10,252 nucleotides of DNA. Origin: Caulobacteraceae bacterium. Lineage in GTDB: Bacteria; Pseudomonadota; Alphaproteobacteria; Caulobacterales; Caulobacteraceae. How positions within the stretch are numbered: the stretch's first letter is position 1; each line of letters opens with the position of its first letter. The notes under the pieces are model-generated. The model was not told where the DNA came from. It was given only the letters and a program-made list of their open reading frames with translations, and made no database searches. Shown here one piece after another: positions 7,526-10,252 of this stretch. The stretch is taken from the NCBI GenBank assembly GCA_028291305.1, contig JAQGII010000081.1, positions 1-10,252 on the forward strand, written 5' to 3'. The position numbers and the translations under genes were made by a program.

Positions 7526-7878
7526 TCACCCTGCAGCCAGTGGCGTGCGGGTCCGTCTGGTTTGGTGGACGCGTCGCCAGTCCAGGCCTTCCAGCAAGGC
7601 CCCGAGCTGGGCTGAGGTGAGCCGCATCACCCGGTCCTGGATGTTCGGCCACCGGAACTCCTCATCCTCCAACCGCTTGGCGAACAGGCAGACCCCCGTG
7701 CCATCCCACCAGATCAGCTTGATCCGATCGGCGCGCTTGGCGCGGAAGACGTACACGGTCCTGGAGAACGGATTGCCATCTGCTCGCGCACCAGCCCCGC
7801 CAGCCCCTCCGCGCCTTTACGGAAATCCACCAGCCTGGCGGCGACCAGAACCCGAACCGCGCCGCTCGGACCGATCAC
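7526..7878 (-). pseudogene. tnpB: IS66 accessory protein TnpB (Orf2), one frameshift
   Basis: Reading from GTG at 7878 gives VIGPSGAVRVLVAARLVDFR, then KGAEGLAGLVREQM. The frame then shifts at about 7776 (one G apparently lost from GGG on the minus strand) and continues as NPFSRTVYVFRAKRADRIKL, IWWDGTGVCLFAKRLE, MRLTSAQLGALLEGLDWRR and TGA at 7526. The DFRKGAEGLA and WWDGTGVCLFAKRLE blocks are characteristic of IS66 TnpB. The corrected length of 117 residues is normal for the family. The GTG overlaps the TGA of tnpA as GTGA, the expected translational coupling. Confidence 0.9.
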
Positions 7879-8144
7879 CGCCGCGCCCGCAAGGCGCCGA
7901 TCACCGCCGCCGCCATCCGCGCCTCGGCGTTACGGCCGATCCGCACGCGGGCGTCCGCCAGATCGATCTCGATCACCCCATCGGCCGCTTCTCGGCCGGG
8001 CTCCCCCGGAGGGTCCTCCACGACCACCTGGGCAAAGCCCAAGCGGCGCGCCTCACGCCGCCACCCGAACACCTGCATCTTGGATAGGCTGTATCGATCG
8101 GCCACATCGCCGACGCTGGCCGCAAGCTGGGGTTTGGCCGCCGC
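7875..8144 (-). pseudogene. tnpA: IS66 TnpA (Orf1), N-terminally truncated
   Basis: The readable part is SVGDVADRYSLSKMQVFGWR, then REARRLGFAQVVVEDPPG, IEIDLADARVRIGRNAEARM and ALRARR with TGA at 7875. This is the second half of the helix-turn-helix domain plus the usual TnpA C-terminus, which binds the element ends in the family. Upstream the frame reaches TAA at 8145-8147, inside the terminal repeat itself, and has no ATG. The first possible start is GTG at 8105, which would give 76 residues and lose the first helices; the family is usually around 130. The missing N-terminus indicates an internal deletion between the terminal repeat and the gene body. Confidence 0.8.
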
Positions 8145-8148
8145 TTAC
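8139..8148 (-). repeat. IS66 terminal inverted repeat, tnpA-side end
   Basis: GTAAGCGGCG read on the minus strand from 8148 is a perfect 10-base match to the other end at 5926-5935. Unusually, it lies directly against tnpA coding sequence. Confidence 0.9.
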
Positions 8149-8156
8149 CTTGGGCG
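8149..8156. repeat. IS66 target-site duplication, right copy (CTTGGGCG)
   Basis: An exact repeat of 5918-5925, immediately outside the element. Confidence 0.95.
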
Positions 8157-8446
8157 AGCCGCGGCCGAAGGAGCATCGAAGGCGAACCATTGCCCAAAGT
8201 AACGCAACGAGGCTACCGCGGAACATCGTGCCGGGACGGTGGTGACTGTTGCAGGTCGACTCGCGTCGCTTTGCCCTTGAATACCGATCGTCGCTCCCGC
8301 TGCGGCGGAAGCTATGGCGTGCCCACAGACTGAGGTGATGCGCTGGGCAGGTCTGCCCCGCTAGACAACGCACGGCCTGAGGCCGATGCGAGGCCGGCGC
8401 TGGGGCGCTGGGGCGCTGGGTAAGCCATTCCCTAGGAACGATCCCC
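8157..8446. other. Noncoding stretch between IS66 and the S-layer terminator
   Basis: No recognisable gene on either strand. If the IS and one target copy are removed, a minus-strand frame of about 88 codons opens across the junction, but it has no convincing start or family resemblance. The only structured element is a small tandem repeat at 8396-8420. Confidence 0.4.
8396..8420. repeat. Three tandem copies of an 8-mer (GGCGCTGG)
   Basis: GGCGCTGG is repeated exactly three times head to tail at 8396-8419, plus one further G. It is noncoding, shortly downstream of the S-layer terminator in the direction of transcription. No function can be assigned. Confidence 0.8.
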
Positions 8447-8483
8447 AAAAAAATGACGCCGCCTACCCATGGGGCAGGCGGCG
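8447..8483 (-). terminator. Rho-independent terminator of the S-layer-like gene
   Basis: On the minus strand, CGCCGCCT (8476-8483 / 8457-8464) pairs over 8 bases. One mismatch follows, then three more G-C pairs and a 3-base loop, and the stem is followed by CA and seven T (8447-8453). The strong GC stem plus T7 is a classic intrinsic terminator, 57 bases beyond the TGA at 8541. Confidence 0.9.
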
Positions 8484-8503
8484 CCAAAGAATTTGCCGAA
8501 GGT

Positions 8504-8527
8504 GGGCCGACGCCAAGGCGTCGGCCC
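8504..8527 (-). other. Second hairpin between stop codon and terminator
   Basis: GGGCCGACGCC (8504-8514) and GGCGTCGGCCC (8517-8527) form a perfect 11-bp stem with a 2-base core loop. It has no T-run, so it is more likely an mRNA 3'-end stabiliser or transcript-end element than a terminator itself. Confidence 0.7.
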
Positions 8528-8540
8528 TTCAGCAGTTAGA

Positions 8541-10252
8541 TCAGGTCAGGATCGCGATCGTACCGTTCACGATAGTGGTAGCGATCGTGTGGACGCCGAC
8601 GAGCTCGATGACGGTGTCGGCGCCAGCGTTGAAGGCGCTGTCGGCCGCCACGTTCTCAACCACGTAGGTGTTGCCCTGCCACACGAAGGTCGCCGCGTCG
8701 TGCGCCGTCGCCGGGAGGTACCCGAAGGCGTGGCCCACTGCAGCCGCGAGGGTCGCGTCCCCAGTGATCACCGCCTGTTGCAGGGCGGTCAAAGTAGTCA
8801 GAACAACCGGGAACGCGTCCTTGAACGTGATCTGGTCACCCGTAGCGACACCCGTGATCACAGCGCTCGGAGCCGCCGCCGCCGAGATCGAGACGTCGAT
8901 CAGATCGAACGCCGTCGCCGTGTTGACGTGAGCGCCGAGCGTGACGTTCGCCGCGTATGTCACGGCCGTACCAGCCGAGACGTTGATCAGGTTAGCGCCG
9001 CTACCAACCGTGACATTGACCGTGCCAGCAGTGCTGGAGTCAGTGACCGAGTTGTTCCCGTTGCCGAGCGTGATCGTGTCCGTCGCGGCCGCGGCAGCCC
9101 CGGCGAACACCAGGCTGACGTGGCTGTTGTCGGACGCGCCCGAGATGGTGATGCCCGTCGTGTTGCCGTCGGTCAGGTTAACGGCCTGACCGTCGGACAG
9201 GTTGAGCGAGGTCAGGGCGCCGTCGGTCAGCGTGGCGGTCATCGCCCCGCTCAGCAGCACCTTGGTCGCGACAAGGTTGGTGTCGGTCACAGATACGGCG
9301 CCGGAACCATTATTGGTAAGGGCCAACGTGCCGCCAACGGTGTCGCTCAGGTTCACCGAGGTCTTACCGGTGCCATTGAACGTCAGGCTGCCCAGGGTGT
9401 TGTCCGTCATGGTGATGGTCAAGCCGGCGGCGTTGGTGCCGGTGTTGTTGATCGCCACGGCGGTTGCCGTATCCGTCAGCGCACCGATGGTGAGACCACC
9501 GACACCGCTGAAGTTGAGGGTGCCGAGGTTCGGATCGACCAGGGTCGTGATCGTGTCACCGGCGTAGTTAAAGGCCGGGTTGTTGTCGACGAGGCTCACC
9601 GTGCCGATGCCGACGTTGTTGGCGTCCTGCAGCGTGAGCGAAGTGACCACCTGAGCCGCACCGGTCCCCACGGTCGAAGTGGCTGCACCGGCGAGAGTGA
9701 CGGTGACCGCATCGGACATGCCGCTGACGTCGGCGTAGCCGACAACCAGGGCGGTCGTCGTCGTCGCCGCGCTGCCGAAGTTGATGGCAGCGCTTTGGTT
9801 CACGTTCGTGAGCGTCGAGCTCACCGCGGTGGCCGTCACATCAATCTTGTTGATCGAAGCGCCGAACACCGAGGCGTCGGTGGTGCCGGTGGTCCCAGCG
9901 GTTAGACCCAGGACTTCAAAGCCGGTGACTTTCGCGCCCGTCTTGGAAGCCGTGAAGGTGCCGCCGGCCGCGTTCGCGATGATTTCATCGCTGGTGCCCG
10001 TACCCGCCGTGATCGCCTTGGTGGCGTCCGCAGCGATCGTGATGGTGTCGAGGCCGGTCGAACCCGAGGCGTTGAACACGGTGGTGGTGTCGTTGACCGC
10101 ACCGGCGAAGCCGGCTGCGCCGGTCACGGTGATGGCGGTCGCGGACGTGGCGTTGGTAACCGCCAGCACCGAGGAACCCGACACGTTCAGCGTCTTCAGG
10201 CTGGCGTCCGTAAAGCCCACGAGGGTGGACTTCGCACCGCTGGTCGAGACGT
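8541..10252 (-). CDS. S-layer-like surface protein, RsaA-type C-terminal part (5' end outside the window)
   Basis: The last 569 codons are visible; the frame is open at the right edge. The GTG at 10220 lies inside the continuing frame and is not taken as the start. The protein is rich in Thr, Ala, Gly, Val, Asn and Asp, has no Cys and few Lys or Arg, and consists of short beta-strand repeats (for example NLSDGQAVNLTDGNTTGITI), as in S-layer and RTX-type proteins. One degenerate RTX-like stretch is ITLGNGNNSV. The final 48 residues (8544-8687) contain FVWQGNTYVV, then SAFNAGADTVIELVGVHTI. These align from memory with the RsaA tail FQFGGDTYVV and FVSGADAVIKLTGLVTL, the region carrying the type I secretion signal. 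It is therefore probably exported by an ABC transporter, not encoded here, and assembled on the surface. Two hairpins follow the stop. It could be the main S-layer protein or one of several paralogues. Confidence 0.87.
   Translation of the reverse strand, partial: VSTSGAKSTLVGFTDASLKTLNVSGSSVLAVTNATSATAITVTGAAGFAGAVNDTTTVFNASGSTGLDTITIAADATKAITAGTGTSDEIIANAAGGTFTASKTGAKVTGFEVLGLTAGTTGTTDASVFGASINKIDVTATAVSSTLTNVNQSAAINFGSAATTTTALVVGYADVSGMSDAVTVTLAGAATSTVGTGAAQVVTSLTLQDANNVGIGTVSLVDNNPAFNYAGDTITTLVDPNLGTLNFSGVGGLTIGALTDTATAVAINNTGTNAAGLTITMTDNTLGSLTFNGTGKTSVNLSDTVGGTLALTNNGSGAVSVTDTNLVATKVLLSGAMTATLTDGALTSLNLSDGQAVNLTDGNTTGITISGASDNSHVSLVFAGAAAAATDTITLGNGNNSVTDSSTAGTVNVTVGSGANLINVSAGTAVTYAANVTLGAHVNTATAFDLIDVSISAAAAPSAVITGVATGDQITFKDAFPVVLTTLTALQQAVITGDATLAAAVGHAFGYLPATAHDAATFVWQGNTYVVENVAADSAFNAGADTVIELVGVHTIATTIVNGTIAILT

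Larger units (their letters stand above)
5926..8148 (-). mobile_element. IS66-family insertion sequence, 2223 bp, complete ends but defective genes
   Basis: The element is bounded by inverted GTAAGCGGCG ends (5926-5935 and 8139-8148) and flanked by perfect 8-bp repeats of CTTGGGCG. GTAA ends and 8-bp duplications are IS66-family traits. Inside, on the minus strand, are tnpA, tnpB and tnpC in the usual order, with tnpA and tnpB overlapping as GTGA. All three genes are damaged: tnpA lacks its N-terminal part, tnpB has one frameshift, and tnpC has about six. Typical family members are about 2.5 kb, consistent with a deletion near the tnpA end. It sits between the terminator of the S-layer-like gene and the 512-residue methyltransferase gene and interrupts no recognised gene. 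It is probably not autonomous unless the indels are sequencing errors. Confidence 0.95.

Noticed and set aside
5877..8380. Minus-strand frame of about 88 codons that opens across the IS66 site when the element is removed
   Set aside because: It has no ATG, no Shine-Dalgarno, low-complexity composition and no recognisable motif, so I do not claim a gene was interrupted.
8396..8420. Tandem 8-mer as part of a CRISPR or iteron array
   Set aside because: Three direct copies without spacers fit neither a CRISPR array nor a replication origin. Kept only as a minor tandem repeat.
8469..9905. Long plus-strand open frame (478 codons) opposite the S-layer-like gene
   Set aside because: It is an Arg/Gly/Val-rich antisense shadow of the repetitive S-layer coding sequence. 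The opposite strand has a clear RsaA-like C-terminus and terminator.

Overview
The window most likely comes from a high-GC alphaproteobacterium of the Caulobacterales (Caulobacter or Phenylobacterium type). The evidence is a partial surface-layer gene whose last 48 residues resemble the C-terminal secretion region of Caulobacter RsaA, a second surface protein carrying a module like the RsaA N-terminal LPS-binding domain, and nearby O-antigen-type sugar genes. All comparisons with known proteins are from memory; no database was searched.

Layout. Positions 1-1897 (minus strand) hold a probable O-antigen or surface-glycan operon, transcribed from high to low coordinates: a zinc-ribbon class I methyltransferase, a CmcI/rhamnosyl O-methyltransferase-like protein, and the start of glucose-1-phosphate cytidylyltransferase (rfbF). 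Divergent from it, on the plus strand at 2133-3977, is a three-module secreted protein: a metalloprotease-like domain with HEITE, an SbsA-type Ig-like domain, and an RsaA-N-like anchor. Convergent with that is a 512-residue methyltransferase with a regulatory domain (4249-5787, minus), in lower-GC DNA. An IS66-family insertion sequence occupies 5926-8148 exactly, with GTAAGCGGCG ends and a perfect 8-bp target duplication CTTGGGCG. Its three transposase genes are all damaged, tnpC and tnpB only by single-base indels. From 8447 to the right edge lie an intrinsic terminator, a second strong hairpin and the 3' end of the S-layer-like gene (8541-10252, minus).

How the parts may fit together (inference): the S-layer protein and the protease appear to share the cell surface. 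The protease's C-terminal module would tether it to LPS, and the neighbouring sugar and methyltransferase genes would build or modify that LPS. The protease could therefore be a surface-anchored enzyme of the S-layer. The type I secretion transporter such proteins need is not in this window. The IS66 element sits between the S-layer terminator and the regulatory-domain methyltransferase and interrupts no gene that can be recognised.
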